From Gentiana macrophylla (Eukaryota; Streptophyta; Magnoliopsida; Gentianales; Gentianaceae): DNA of 64,000 nucleotides. Below, one piece after another: positions 1 to 11,277 of the stretch (position 1 is the stretch's first letter; each line of letters begins with the position of its first letter). The notes beneath the pieces are model-generated. The model was not told the DNA's origin, made no database searches, and was given only the letters and a program-made list of their open reading frames with translations. A program made the position numbers and the translations under genes. The stretch covers positions 35,621,871 to 35,685,870 of the forward strand of contig CM047813.1 of NCBI GenBank assembly GCA_026214975.1, read 5' to 3'.

Positions 1-28
1 TATAGTTAAGAAGGGACGATAGGCAAAA

Positions 29-1375
29 ATGATAGGATTCTGGAATTTTAGAGGGTTCAATAAGGCTGTTAAACAATCTGTTGTTGTCAATTTCCTTAGG
101 CAGCATCAGATTACCTTATTTGGAATCCTTGAGACAAAGCTGTCTCAAAACAATTTTGACAACTTCTTGTGTAAGAAAGTTCCTTCTTGGAAGTTTGTGG
201 ATAATTTTGTTGTACATAGTAGAAAGAGAATTTTAGTGATTTGGGATCCTGCTTTTGTTGAGGTGGAGGTGGAGGTTCAGTGGATACATTGCAAGGTGAA
301 GATACTAGTCTCTGGTGAGTGCTTTATGATCACCTTTGTTTATGGTCTGCACACTACTGGAGATAGAAGGCCAATGTGGGACAGAATTAGGGAGCTCAGT
401 GTTTGTTCTAGTTTGCCCTGGATGGTGCTGGGGGACTTTAATGATGTTCTATCTGTTGATGATAAAATGAATGGGACTGTTCCTACTGAGTATGATATGC
501 AAGATGGAGTTGACTGTTGTATGGATGCAAACCTAACTGACTTGAACTCCTCTGGTGAGTTCTTTACTTGGAATTCTGCTGGTGTTTTTACAAGGATAGA
601 TAGAGTTTTGGTTAATGCTACTTGGTTTGACTGGAATTTGGATGCTATGGCCTTTTTTGAGCCTCCTGGACACCATTCTGACCACTCTCCCTGTAGAATC
701 ACACTTTCTACTGATTCTTTGACCAAGAAGAAGCCTTTCAAGTTTTTTAATATGTGGTTGCAGCATGAAAGTTACACTGATATTTTGACTCAGAGCTGGG
801 GGCCAGCTATTGATGGCACTGCAATGTATCAACTGTGTAAGAGGTTAAAAAAACTAAAAGAACCACTGAGGGTGCTTAACAAGAAACATTTTGCACACAT
901 TTCAGTTAGATCTGGAAATGCTCAGAATCTGCTTGGTAATCTACAGTCCCAGTATAATTTGGGGCCTACTGATTTGTTGGCTTCTCAGATTTTGGATCAG
1001 AAGAGGATTTGTATTGGTTTGGAGGCTGCTGAGGCTTCTTTCCTGTCTCAGAAAGCTAAAGGTGTTTATATGAAGCTCAGTGATATGGGGTCTAAATTTT
1101 TCCACTCTATTGTTAAAAGGAATACAGCAAGGAGGCACATTACTTGTATTAAACTTACAGATGGCTCTTTTACCACATCTTTTGATCAGGTAGGAGATGC
1201 TTTTGTGGAATTCTATACTGAACTTTTGGGGACACAGTCTACTGCAGTTCCTGTTGATGTTGATGTGGTTAATGCTGGTCCAAGGGTTCCTGTTGCTGCT
1301 ACTAATCATTTATTGAGGAATGTTACTGCAGTTGAAATTAAAGAAGCTTTTTTTTTCCTTTTCTGATGATAAACC
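29..1375 (+). pseudogene. LINE (non-LTR retrotransposon) ORF2, endonuclease part, truncated
   Basis: The reading frame opens with the plant LINE endonuclease signature WNFRG (residues 5-9). The catalytic-type Glu follows in LETKL (about residue 35), GDFND lies near residue 135 and SDHSP near residue 220, so the apurinic-like endonuclease domain is nearly whole. About 200 residues of connector follow and end at the start of the reverse transcriptase. The frame stops at 1366 because a T-run near 1348-1357 carries one extra base; one base fewer would read on into an SDDK-type motif up to about 1375. There LINE sequence ends abruptly and caulimovirus-like DNA begins. The RT and zinc-binding parts are absent from this side. 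The 5' end lies at or before the window edge. The product would nick target DNA for reverse transcription, but this copy is dead. Confidence 0.9.
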
Positions 1376-2230
1376 CAATGAATTCATTGCTTGGAAGTTT
1401 ATAAAGATTAGCTTCAAAATCATTTGTGAATATATCTAAAAGACAAATATCACATAATTGTAAGTTTATAAGGCGATTTCTAGCCTTTTCTTGTTGTCTA
1501 AGAATCTCATTGGTTTTATCCATTGTATAATTGATTCCTAGAAACATTGTATAGAAGCTATCAATGATACTTCTAAACATGTTGTCTGCATTTACATTAG
1601 TCCAATTTGTATTTTTAACAAATGCTTGAACTATTCCAGCAGTTCTATGTTCAACTAAGAGGAGTATGTTATTAATTGTTCCATAAGCCTCTTTTTTAGT
1701 CTGAATAATCAAACTTATCTCAATTGCCCATTCGTCTATGAGCTCTTTTCTGTTTGTCCTTCCATCAATATTGAGGATAGGAGTCCTAGATTCCTTATGT
1801 TCACCGGGAACTTTAGGATAATTAGTAGTGAAAAAGGTTCCTTCGTTACCTTTTCTTTTCTTAAAGGAAGATTCTTCTTCTTTAGTACCAGAAGCTCCTT
1901 CTTCAGGTTTTTTATCTGATGCTTCTTTTTTAGGAATAGCTTCAGATTGTTCCTCGATAGGGTATATGGTTTCAATTCCTAGAATCATACTTAATTATGG
2001 TCTTGTTTCTATTTCTTTTTCTAGTTCTAACTCGTCTAGAGTCATTAACTTGATTACTTCATCCAAAGGTGAAGTATTTTGTCCATCTAAAATGAACTCA
2101 TCTTTTTCTAGGTTATCCCAGAAATACTTTTCTAGTTTTGTTCCTAAGTATATTGACAAGGCCATCTTAAGGCATTTGGGTCAGCACTTGAACCAAGCTC
2201 TTCATTTCCCACGTTGTGGTTGGGATAACT
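1369..2230 (-). pseudogene. Endogenous caulimovirus-like coat protein, left (minus) copy
   Basis: On the minus strand this copy starts with an acidic coat-protein-like N-terminus at about 2166. It runs through a Lys/Glu-rich section to a region matching the right-arm copy residue for residue. A TAA stop near 1991 breaks it; the frame then reads from a Met at 1988 to the LINE junction at 1369, where it runs into antisense LINE sequence. The C-terminal half, with the basic stretch and zinc finger, is missing from this copy. It was assigned to Caulimoviridae by comparison with the longer right arm, which ends in the typical Lys-rich tail plus zinc finger. It is an old genomic copy and not an intact viral gene. 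Confidence 0.82.
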
Positions 2231-2477
2231 ATATTTTCCGTCTTTCCGGAAAAGCAGAAGTAGAAATGTTAATAGGTACTTCTTCAGAGTAGGAAACCTT
2301 TTGTATTTCCTCTTTAATTTCTTTTATAATTTTTGCTGCTAGGTATTCAACTTCAGTTCTAGTAGCAAGTCTTGATATCTTATGTTCGATATCTCTTTGT
2401 TGTTTTAATATGACTTTCAATTCTTCATGAAAAAGAGAAATCATCTCATTCATAGTTGTCATGCTTATAGTGGCCAT
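2229..2477 (-). pseudogene. Caulimovirus ORF III-like small coiled-coil protein
   Basis: This is an 82-codon minus-strand frame starting at 2477. The protein is highly charged, with heptad-like spacing of Ile, Leu and Met in its first two thirds, so an N-terminal coiled coil is likely. It lies between the end of another coiled-coil frame (stop at about 2482) and the coat-protein start (about 2166). The order matches ORF II, ORF III and ORF IV of Caulimovirus-type genomes, in which ORF III encodes the small virion-associated protein. Its stop codon overlaps the inner end of the inverted-repeat arm. The identity is inferred from size, coiled coil and position, not from a recognised motif. Confidence 0.6.
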
Positions 2478-2481
2478 GATA

Positions 2482-2654
2482 CTATGGTTGTCCCAAAATT
2501 ATCTTGAGGGTTATCTCAAGTTTGTCAACTTTACAACAAAGCAGTTGTACATCTTGATCGGCAAGGCTGTCGATTTTACAACTCAGAGTTCTTATTTCTG
2601 TGTTGGTTTTTTCCACTAAAATCAATAATTCTTGATTTTGCTCGGAATTTGCCA
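2482..2654 (-). pseudogene. C-terminal fragment of a caulimovirus ORF II-like protein
   Basis: About 56 minus-strand codons end with a TAG a few bases before the ORF III-like start codon. The encoded segment is rich in Leu, Ile, Glu and Lys with heptad periodicity, so it probably forms a coiled coil. Its upstream part is lost at the inversion breakpoint, 2654/2655, where the sequence switches to the plus-strand coat-protein copy. In Caulimovirus genomes the gene just before ORF III is the aphid transmission factor, whose C-terminus is helical. That assignment is by position only. Confidence 0.45.
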
Positions 2655-3938
2655 AGTTATCCCAACCACAACGTGGGAAATGAAGAGCTTGGTTCAAGTG
2701 CTGACCCAAATGCCTTAAGATGGCCTTGTCAATAAACTTAGGAACAAAACTAGAAAAGTATTTCTGGGATAACCTAGAAAAAGATGAGTTCATTTTAGAT
2801 GGACAAAATACTTCACCTTTGGATGAAGTAATCAAGTTAATGACTCTAGACGAGTTAGAACTAGTAAAAGAAATGGAAACAAGACCAGAATTAAGTATGA
2901 TTCTAGGAATTGAAACCATATACCCTATCGAGGAACAATCTGAAGCTATTCCTAAAAAAGAAGCATCAGATAAAAAACCTGAAGAAGGAGTTTCTGGTAC
3001 TAAAGAAGAAGAATCTTCCTTTAAGAAAAAAAAAGGTAACGAAGGAACCTTTTTCACTACTAATTATCCTAAAGTTCCCGGTGAACATAAGGAATCTAGG
3101 ACTCCTATCCTCAATATTGATGGAAGGACAAACAGAAAAGAGCTCATAAACGAATGGGCAACTGAGATAAGTTTGATTATTCAGACTAACAAAGAGGCTT
3201 ATGGAACAATTAATAACATACTCCTCTTAGTTGAACATTGAACTGCTGGAATAGTTCAAGCATTTGTTAAAAATACAAATTGGACTAATGTAAACGCAGG
3301 CAACATGTTTAGAAGTATCATTGATTGCTTCTATACAATGTTTCTAGGAATCAATTATACAACGGAGATAAAACCAATGAGATTCTTAGACAACAAGAAA
3401 AGGCTAGAAATCGCCTTATAAACTTACAATTAAGTGATATTTGTCTTTTAGATATATTCACAAATGATTTTGAAGCTAATCTTTATAAACTTCCAAGGAA
3501 TGAATTCATTGGGTTTATAAAACAATATTTAACCAAAATCCCTATTGTAGGAGAAAAATCTCTACAAAGGTTTGAAAATGAAACCATTGGAGTTGCAGTT
3601 AACAGTCTTGGCTTCGCCAATAGAATTGTTAAAGAAGAACTCACAAAAATATGTGATTTATCCAGACAACAAAAGAGATTGAAGAAATCAATAAACGATG
3701 TTGTGTAAACGTCATGGATGCACCCACCGAATACGGTTGCATACCACAAAAAACTTATACTAAAGATAAGTTTAAAAAACATTATAAGAAAAAGAAATTT
3801 ACTTATAAAAAGAAAAACAAACAGTTTAAACCTAGTAAGTATTTTAAGCCTCGTCATAAAACTGACAAGGGAGATAAAAATACAGATAAAAAGAAATTCT
3901 GCCCCAAAGGCAAGAAAAATTGTAGATGTTGGATCTGC
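2655..3938 (+). pseudogene. Endogenous caulimovirus-like coat protein, right (plus) copy
   Basis: The coat-protein frame starts at ATG 2720 with an acidic N-terminus. It passes a Lys/Glu/Ser-rich section and enters the conserved core. It is broken by a TGA at 3239-3241, a frameshift near 3357-3370 and another near 3690-3708. The last part (3714-3938) is extremely Lys-rich and ends with the first three cysteines (CxCx2C) of the CCHC finger typical of Caulimoviridae coat proteins. The His and last Cys are lost where Ty3/gypsy sequence begins at about 3939. The core shared with the left arm ends at 3518. Three independent breaks show that it is non-functional. Confidence 0.85.
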
Positions 3939-6751
3939 GATCTTTCGGACAAGCTTTGTTGATGTCTGTGAAATCGACGCACATCCTCCACTTCCCGTTG
4001 TGTTTCTTCACCATAACCACGTTCGCTAACCAAGTGGGATAGGCTAGCTCTCTTATGATTCCTGCTTGAAGAAGCTTTCTGACCTCCACTTTAACCGCAG
4101 CCTCTTTTTCTGTTGTGAATTGCCGTGCTCGTGTTGTACTGGCTTAAAGGTAGGGTCCACGTTTAGATGGTGTAGGGCGACGTCGGCCTCAACCCCTCTT
4201 ATATCCGTGACCACCCAGGCAAATGCATCCAAATTTTCTTTAAGAAGTGCGATCAGGGTTTCTCTCTCGCAAGAACTCAGCCGAGCCCCTATTTTGATTT
4301 TCTGCTCGGGGTATTTGCCATTGACGATTACCTCGACCAACTCATCCTCTGCTGTGAAATCCGGCTCATCCCTAACTTCCAAAGTTTTGCACTCCACTTT
4401 AACTGGCGAAGGTTCGACCACAACTCTGATCATGTCGATATTTTCCATGTTTTCAGGTTGCTCGATTCGTGCTCTTTTGTTTCCGGTCCTCATTTCTTGT
4501 ATGTATGTGAGGACGATTGCGGGTTCGTTGATCGATGTTCCGATCATATCCCCAACATAAAACTTAGACCGCTGGTGCGGGATGGAAGCTACTATCTGAA
4601 ATTGTTTCAAACCCGGCGTCCCAATTATCATGTTATAATTGGACTAAAGATCGACCACGAGGAAAACAACTTTTTCGGTCCGAAAGGGTGCATAATCCCC
4701 AATTTGTACATCCAGGTCGATGGCCCCCTTGACTTGTATCTTTTGATTGCTAAAGCCCTCAAGGGTGCCATTATGCGGCCTCAGATTTGAATCGCCGAAT
4801 CCCAACTCTCTGAAGCAGTTATAGTATAAGATGTCGCGGCATGCACCTGTGTCGATCCTTACCCGGTTGACGCAAGCCCGATTGATGATCACCGAAACGC
4901 ATAGACACATATCCTCTGTATTGACGGAAGTCACCAGCTCGCTTCGGGTAAAAGCAAGAGGTTGCTCGTTCCCACGCAGGACAGCTGGCTTCTCCACGTG
5001 TTTGTTAATGGAGCCGATGCGGCTCTTGATCTGATTGTTACTGGGTGGAGGCTCTGTTATCATCCGGATGTTCCTGTCGAACTGGCAGGCCAGCTGATTC
5101 CTCCTATCTGGCCCCCCGGCATCTAGCTTGTAGTGATCATGATGTCCGTGAGCAAGTAATTTTTCTATTGCTCATTTGAACTGAATGCACTCGTCAGTCG
5201 TATGGCCCTTGTCCCTATGATAGCCGCAATATTTGGTCGTGTCGTGGCGGGTATCCAGAACCATAGGATAAGGCTTAGGTAACTCATCTCTTACCTCGTT
5301 AAGCATCTGGGTGTATGATATTCGAAGAGGTGTGAAGTGCTCCTCTTTAAATCTCACGGGTTTTTTGACATCCCGATCATTATTTCTGCGGGTATCTCTA
5401 GGCGGACTGCGCTCATCCCTCTGTTTTCCTTTATTGGATGAAGACGCTCCTTCGTTACCCGCAGTAGCAATATACTTCCTAGTTGAACTCAATATTTCTT
5501 GCAAATTTGCTGGTGGGGTCAAAGCAAAATTAGACTTCAAATACCCGGGATTCAGCCCCGTTTCGAAACTACTCATAACAACGTTGTCAGCTAAACCCCT
5601 TGTTAGCTCGTACACTTTGTAAAACCGCTCCTAATAGCTGCGAGTACCCTCATTCTTGCCTTGTCGGACCTCATGCAGGTCAATATGTGTCTTTTTGGGT
5701 CCTCCTACTGATCTGAACTCTGCTATAAATTTGTTGATCAAATCATCCCAAGACAAAATCAAACCCGAGGGGAGACCGCAGATCCATGATGATGCCCTGT
5801 CCTGCATTGATCCTACAAAAGCTATGCACCAGGCCTCGTCGCTAGATGTGCATAAACTTATTCTACTTTGGAATGCGGACAGCCAATCCAGAGGATCTGT
5901 TGCCCCATGGTAATTAATGAAATTTGGATAGTGAGTTCCCCCTCTTGAGGCCGCTTTCAAAATGCTGGGATGAAGTACACTTGTTCCCCATGTCGGAACA
6001 ACTTTAACACCTGTCGTACCTCTTTGCAACTCCTTTATTTGCTTCTTCATTATGCCCATATCCGCATGATTTTAGGGGATAGGTGGGAGCGCAACGTAAC
6101 CTCCTTCAATTTGTGAGTCCTCCTGCCCTTCCACGCGGGTACGGACCTGTCGAGGATTCTTAGGTCGCCCTAGGGCTGCACCGCGATCATCGACCACGGC
6201 CCCCAGACGAACTAGAGCTGATTTCCTATCCCCCCGCGGATGCGAAGTTGCATGGTTGCTTCCTTCCATTTCTGATTGCTGGGGTTGGACTATTTTTTGG
6301 GGAATGAGAGTAAGTTGTACCTCTGTTGGTGCGGGTTGATGGGGGTTGAACTTGCGGATAGGTTGGGGAGGCAGACCCTCCACGATAAGTAGCATGTTTC
6401 CCACACGCATCTCCTCTACGTACTCCATGTGTGACTGCAAAGCTATTTGTAAGGGCTTTGCTGTGGTAGCGCTCCACCGGTTGGAACCGCTTCCTGCTCG
6501 TTATTTGGTAGAGCGTCTCCAGCGACGCCTTTCCCACGGCTCTTTCTAACCGCCACTTCATGTATCTCACAGACTCTGGTTCTTTCTCTTATGTAAGCCC
6601 GTATGTCGGGTGTGATTTCCTAGGCGACATCAGCCCCTGCGGATAGTACTCTTCTGCTTGCTTCCCCGTGCTGCATGTTCGCATGCCGCGAGTCGCCCTG
6701 GTTACCTCCTTTGTTTGGAGTAACGGGGTTGAAATGTTTTGAACCCGCCAT
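3939..6751 (-). pseudogene. Ty3/gypsy (Tat/Ogre-like) gag-pol polyprotein, truncated in RT
   Basis: On the minus strand the polyprotein starts at ATG 6751. A TAG interrupts it near 6630, and further stops and frameshifts follow. Gag (about 5172-6440) contains a retrotransposon gag core around 5660-5900 and a C/H knuckle of the form CxxHx4HxxxxC near 5200-5240, as in Tat/Ogre gag. A retropepsin-like protease with an IDTGA motif lies near 4850. The RT begins with a segment ending VDFTDINKACPKDR at about 3940 and is then cut off by the caulimovirus-like segment. Most of RT and all of RNase H and integrase are missing. The lineage call rests on the gag knuckle and on the primer-site region next door. 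Confidence 0.85.
4644..5063 (-). pseudogene. Retropepsin (protease) domain of the gypsy remnant
   Basis: This minus-strand open frame has the aspartic-protease motif VRIDTGACRDIL near 4850, followed by Gly- and Leu-rich strands typical of retroviral-type proteases. It lies between gag and RT of the same decayed polyprotein. The catalytic Asp is kept, but upstream and downstream frames are disrupted, so no polyprotein can be made. Confidence 0.8.
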
Positions 6752-7149
6752 TACTGGGTAGGATCTTTTGGATTTTTTGGAGATATTTTGGTGAGATATT
6801 TTGGCTAGTGGCTAGATATTTTTCCCAATAAAATGTAGGGGGTGTTTATGAGGGTTATTTTCCAAGAGGTTTTGTCAAGTATTCGAATTCCTTATTACTT
6901 GAAGATCTGAAACTGAATAAGACCGTATAAACCAACCTGGGTATTAAAGATGGACTCGAGTGCGAATTTGTAAGGAATTTAGTAATCCCAGCTTTGTGTA
7001 TGTTTCCGAAGTGAGGAAAGCTATGATTTCTGGGCTGGATTATCCCAGGAGATCAAAGTTTAGTTGATCGGAGGTGGTGTCCTTGTCGTAGACACCATGG
7101 AATCGTCTTTGCGGTGGAGCAAACGCTCTCTTGACGCTGAATGACAATG

Positions 7150-7172
7150 ATTTTCCTAGTAACGGAGCCAAC
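7150..7172 (-). other. Probable primer-binding site of the gypsy remnant
   Basis: Read on the minus strand this is TTGGCTCCGTTACTAGGAAA. It resembles the TTGGCGCCGTCTGTGGGAA-type site that follows the 5' LTR of Tat/Ogre elements. It lies about 400 bp upstream of the gag start at 6751, in the right orientation. It is degenerate, so the call is moderate. Confidence 0.5.
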
Positions 7173-7830
7173 TGATATTGCGTGGAATACCAGGTTTGCG
7201 GTAACAGTGTTTAACTTGAGGATATGAGGCTTATATATGTGATTTCTCCGGAGAGAGTACGGTGGTGAACAATAACAATACTGTCGGATAAAGGCTAAGG
7301 GAAGAACACATGAATGAGTCGGCAAATTGACAGAGTAGCTCTGTGTAGTACTTCTTGGATGATTTCTATTACATTGTGATCCCATAAATATAGGCTAAGA
7401 CTATGTCGGTTTACTGTTCATGACAAGACAATTAAGAGTACATAATTAAAGATGATCATGCATGCAATACAAGTGGCCTAGCCAGCTGTCTGGATTAGCC
7501 AGCTGGCAGGATAAGCATGGCGAGCAGCAGACAGCGGCCTCGTATTTGCCTTGTCTTGATATTAGCTTGACCATATGGGTAGAAATCACATGGAGAGGAT
7601 GAGTCCGGCTAATGACCAGCGGACAGGATCCGACTTACTGTTGGCGGATTGGACCCGGCTTACGAACGGTGGGTAGGATCCGGCTTATGAAAGCGGACAG
7701 AGGGAAAAGAGTCCCCATATCTATGTTATTGGGCCGTGATAGCTGGCCCAATCTAGATGAACAAGGCCCCATTCTGGTTCGGGTATATCAAGTTTCATCA
7801 TGATCCATATGAGACAAAAAAACAAGTGCT
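7173..7830 (-). mobile_element. 5' LTR region of the gypsy remnant (right end not fixed)
   Basis: The sequence directly right of the primer site should be the LTR of this minus-oriented element. A TATA-like stretch lies near 7228-7238 on the minus strand, about 60 bp from the LTR end. Between about 7600 and 7700 three imperfect copies of a roughly 35-bp unit containing GGATCCGRCTTA occur. No second LTR is visible, and I could not identify the outer end or a target-site duplication. Confidence 0.45.
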
Positions 7831-7907
7831 TCCACCATGACCTTATATAGCACAAGCGCATTCTACAGAACTACCATTTCTTTCAAGGAAAACATTTCAT
7901 AGATCTT

Positions 7908-8880
7908 TCAACTCTGGGAGGTCATCGAAACATGCAGACACATACACCAAAGGGCAATCAGTCTCCTTACAATCAATTGGACATTCACTCTATTATGCAT
8001 TTCAGTATAGTGGTTTGAGAAATGGTTCCATAACTGTGCAACAAGAGGGTAAGAGCTTAACACATTCAATTCTTTCCAAAGGCTTTCAAACATTGAATAT
8101 GCCATAGTATTGCCTCCAGGATCAAAACTAACCAATAGCTTTCCACCCAAATTCCCAGTGTTACAAAACTGATTCACATAATAGTTTGGAGCTGAAGTAT
8201 CAGGTTCATACTCTTCATATCCCATCAAGCCTTGTAAATTTTCAATAGCTTTAGGACCTAGCTTCATTAACCTACACACAATATCCAATAATTTAAGGTT
8301 TAAGACGACGATCCGTTGAGTGGTAACCATAGGTTTTCCAATCAACACTCCTAACCACATAAAACAGATCATTCAACACTCGATGAAACAATTTTTTATC
8401 CTTGCCAAAACCAACACTAGTCTGCACCCTAGATGCAACCATTTCAGTCCCCAGTTGTTCATTTAATGGCCGGTCGTTTAACTTTAGTAGTTTGGTATAG
8501 AACGCCTCTTTCTCAGGTAACCATCGTAGAACCTGCTTCCGCAAAAAGTGTGGGCCAGTTTCCTTTTTATCCTCACACTCATCAACACAATTCAAAAGTT
8601 CAGGACTCTGAAATCCACCTTCTAGTCGAATGTGTCCTATTGGTCTTTCAATGGCAGGCTTCAACGATTCTGATTTTTCAAATTTATGATGTCTCTAAAT
8701 TCATAATTAATCTCAGATTCACCAAGGACTATTAAATCACCTATTGCTCTTTGCTTGCTGATGTAGGACTCACATGGCACTTCTGTCAAACACTTTGTAG
8801 GCATGAACCTGTCAGCCCTTCCATTTGATGAATCATCACGGTTGCTGCTACTGCCAACATCATTTCCCTCTTATTTGGAT
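7908..8880 (-). pseudogene. Unidentified protein-coding remnant
   Basis: Three overlapping minus-strand frames look protein-like. One of about 65 codons ends near 8680, one of 123 codons runs 8664-8293 and one of 154 codons runs 8372-7908. At the far end a different frame gives a Cys-rich acidic stretch near 7920-7990. Frame changes at about 8680, 8330 and 7990 suggest a decayed gene or joined exons. I recognise no domain. The pieces sit between two gypsy remnants and may be an internal region of the right-hand element or host sequence captured between them. Confidence 0.3.
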
Positions 8881-8899
8881 TTGGCGGGTTGTAAGGGAC

Positions 8900-9240
8900 A
8901 TATTGTTGAACAGTTGGCGTGCTTCACATCACTCTCCTTTTCTTGCTTGCTCAATTCCTTGTAGAAATACGTCAAAGGTGAGGTGTGCAGGAATCTCTTG
9001 AGTTAAAGCTCCCTCATTCTAAACCATGAAGTAATTAAGCTCTTACCTTTAGAAAATTTATCGTTTTGCTACTCTTTCCACCATATATGTGCTTCACCTT
9101 TTCGCTTGGAAGCAACCAATGTACATTTCACACCATTGGGTGGATTCACTGCTTCAAAATAATCCTCAAACATGTCGAACCAATCCAAGAAATCTAGAGT
9201 TAGAGAAGGACCATCAAATATCGGTAAATTCAACATGAAA
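8900..9240 (-). pseudogene. Second Ty3/gypsy element, gag remnant
   Basis: From ATG 9240 on the minus strand, about 58 codons encode a retrotransposon gag N-terminal core. The visible pattern is LPIFDG, a Trp/Phe-rich helix, and a final AHIWWKE of the common ARxWW type. A TAG at about 9064 ends it, and gag-like residues continue in other frames to about 8900. It lies downstream of a primer-binding site (9593-9602) in the same orientation, so it is the start of an LTR element's internal region. Confidence 0.7.
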
Positions 9241-9461
9241 CAACTTATATTCCTTTCTCGTACTGTGCATTTCCCATGATAACAACACCCACAACCTTAT
9301 CCATAGCGCCATGGGGGAAAAACCCCATCAACTAGCTGGGTATCACAGTAACGATTGTGTCTCAGTCCATCTGAATATCGATCCGATTCTGGTACGGAGG
9401 AATCAAATTTCATATCTGGCTTCAACGGAATATCCTATCGGATATTCAAATCCCGAACACT

Positions 9462-9597
9462 GTCGCGAATCTGGCTATCTTCCCAGCTCATTTTAGTCAT
9501 CTACCAGCAAAGGGAAAATCTAGAACACCGTCGCGAATCTGGCTATCTTACTAGATCATTTTAGTCATCCACGAGCAAAGGGAAAACCTAAACTCTG
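9462..9597. repeat. 68-bp tandem repeat, two copies
   Basis: The segment starting GTCGCGAATCTGGCTATCTT at 9462 recurs at 9530 with a few substitutions. It fills the leader between the primer-binding site and gag of the second gypsy remnant. Confidence 0.8.
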
Positions 9598-9602
9598 ATA
9601 CC
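9593..9602 (-). other. Primer-binding site, initiator tRNA-Met type
   Basis: The minus strand reads GGTATCAGAG here, the core of the TGGTATCAGAG site complementary to the initiator tRNA-Met 3' end. It is immediately preceded on that strand by an LTR end (CTACATCA). The first T is replaced by C. Confidence 0.7.
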
Positions 9603-9605
9603 GAA

Positions 9606-9830
9606 TGATGTAGAAGATCTACAATAACGGGTAAAAACGAGCTAATCCAAGCTCAAAGTATCTGATTCTCATAAGAGAATGATATTCAAGATTACAATCC
9701 ATCCCCAACTTAGAGAACTTAGCCTATTTATAGGCTACAAAACCCATTTAGGTTACCACACTACTTAAAAACCCACATGGCTATCTACTATAAATTAAAG
9801 GGAGAACGAGGCACAAGGACAAAAACATTT
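9606..9830 (-). mobile_element. LTR 3' part of the second gypsy element
   Basis: Next to the primer site the LTR ends, on the minus strand, in TACATCA. A TATA box (TATAAATA, 9725-9732 minus) lies about 120 bp from the LTR end, in the correct place for U3/R/U5. The outer LTR end lies beyond about 9800 and could not be fixed. Confidence 0.55.
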
Positions 9831-10304
9831 CAATAATTAAGAGATAGGACAAGTTCCAAAAAATACTGCATAAATGAAAAAAAATGTAGCTACAAAGACT
9901 TTTTTACCCTTGTTAATAAGAAAAAACTTTCAGCTTTTTCAGTTCATTTCCGAAAAATTAGGGTAGAATTTTCGTTTCACGCAAAATCTCCCCCTTCATC
10001 ACGATTTCAAAGTCAACGCAGAAATCATTGCAAGAATGGACATAATTTCATGACCCGAACTTCATCAGTAATTTGGAGGCATTAATACTCAATTAGATCT
10101 CAGTTTGAAGGTGTGCAATCACAGGTACAGTTCCAATTCTGGAAAATTCACTTTCTTCAAAAATAATTAGGGTTAGAATTCACTTTCCCCACTTTCTTTC
10201 ACCTGTTGAGGGAGGAATACAAGTGAATTACTGCTCGAAAATGGCGAAAACAAGATCGAAGTTTGGGAAGCAGAAATCTAATGAACGCATTACTAAGTGT
10301 GTAC

Positions 10305-10560
10305 TAATTGGACGAATTCACTGCTCTATTTCCCTTAAATTGGTGGACGAGATTTCTGTCATTTTGATTGTTTCCTCAATGAACATTTACTCAAAGTCAC
10401 TGTAATATTGATTTACTTTTTTACATGCAATGACGGTGTTGTTGTTAACCTTGTTTATAGCAGCATGTTTTTGTAGTCACATCCATAATTGGACGAATTC
10501 ACTGCTCTGTTTCCCTTAATTTAGTGGATGAGAAATCTATCATATTGATTGTTTTGTCAG
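10305..10560. repeat. Direct repeat of about 72 bp
   Basis: The segment starting ATTGGACGAATTCACTGCTC at 10307 recurs at 10491. The copies agree over about 70 bp with several substitutions. No function is apparent. Confidence 0.8.
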
Positions 10561-11277
10561 TTTGAAATGAAAGTGAATTGTGTTTACGCAAAGTGAATTC
10601 ATTAAACATTAATGTAGCTCATAGTCCTACCTCTGTCTCTCGATTTTTATGATATAAGCCCTAAAAGTCTGATTCACTAAGAAAATTTCCTAAGCCATGT
10701 ATTGAATATTCACTCAAATTCAATGTAACATTCATTCATTGTTTACATGCATTCATGGTCATGCTGTTCAGCTGTCTTACATCAGCAACTTTTGGTTCTT
10801 TAAATTCAACTAATTCCTTACTTGTCGTGTCTACTTTAGTTTTACCATGATTGCATATCAGGGTCATGGTTAACTATTTTCTAGCACTTAGTTCCTAAAA
10901 GTTTGATTCACTGAGAATATTCACTATAGGAATGAACAAGTGCGAAAGGATTTTCACATACTGCCAGCATCAACTTGGGTTAGATCAAAATTTCTTGAAT
11001 TTTCGTTATAAGTATTAATAATTCACTTTCAATCTTCATTGTAACTTTTAATGAAAATTAAAAGTGAGTACATTGTTGATTTATCTGTATTACACAAGAA
11101 AAATGGTGATTGATTGCAGGCTTACTGCAAAAAAATATGTAGCAGTTGGAAACTACTCCAAGAAAAATGGTGATTGATTGAGTTTTTCCTGTGTTTTCTG
11201 TTATGAATGTGATATAAAAGATAGTAGATGATTACATGTAAGTTTGTGAGTTCATTAATGTGTGTTGAATTATGTAG

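Larger units (their letters stand above)
1369..3518. repeat. Large inverted repeat of pararetrovirus coat-protein DNA
   Basis: The segment 1369-2230 is the reverse complement of 2655-3518, apart from scattered substitutions and small indels. The arms are about 860 bp and the unpaired centre is about 424 bp (2231-2654). The inner ends read TGGGATAACT at 2221-2230 and AGTTATCCCA at 2655-2664. The outer left end stops at the LINE junction, while the right arm carries on to 3938. A transcript crossing the region would fold into a long hairpin. Confidence 0.93.

Noticed and set aside
340..832. Minus-strand frames of 99-133 codons
   Set aside because: They are antisense to the LINE endonuclease and have no independent support.
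1369..3938. Potentially active viral gene
   Set aside because: Both coat-protein copies carry several stops or shifts and truncated ends, and no replication or movement genes are present.
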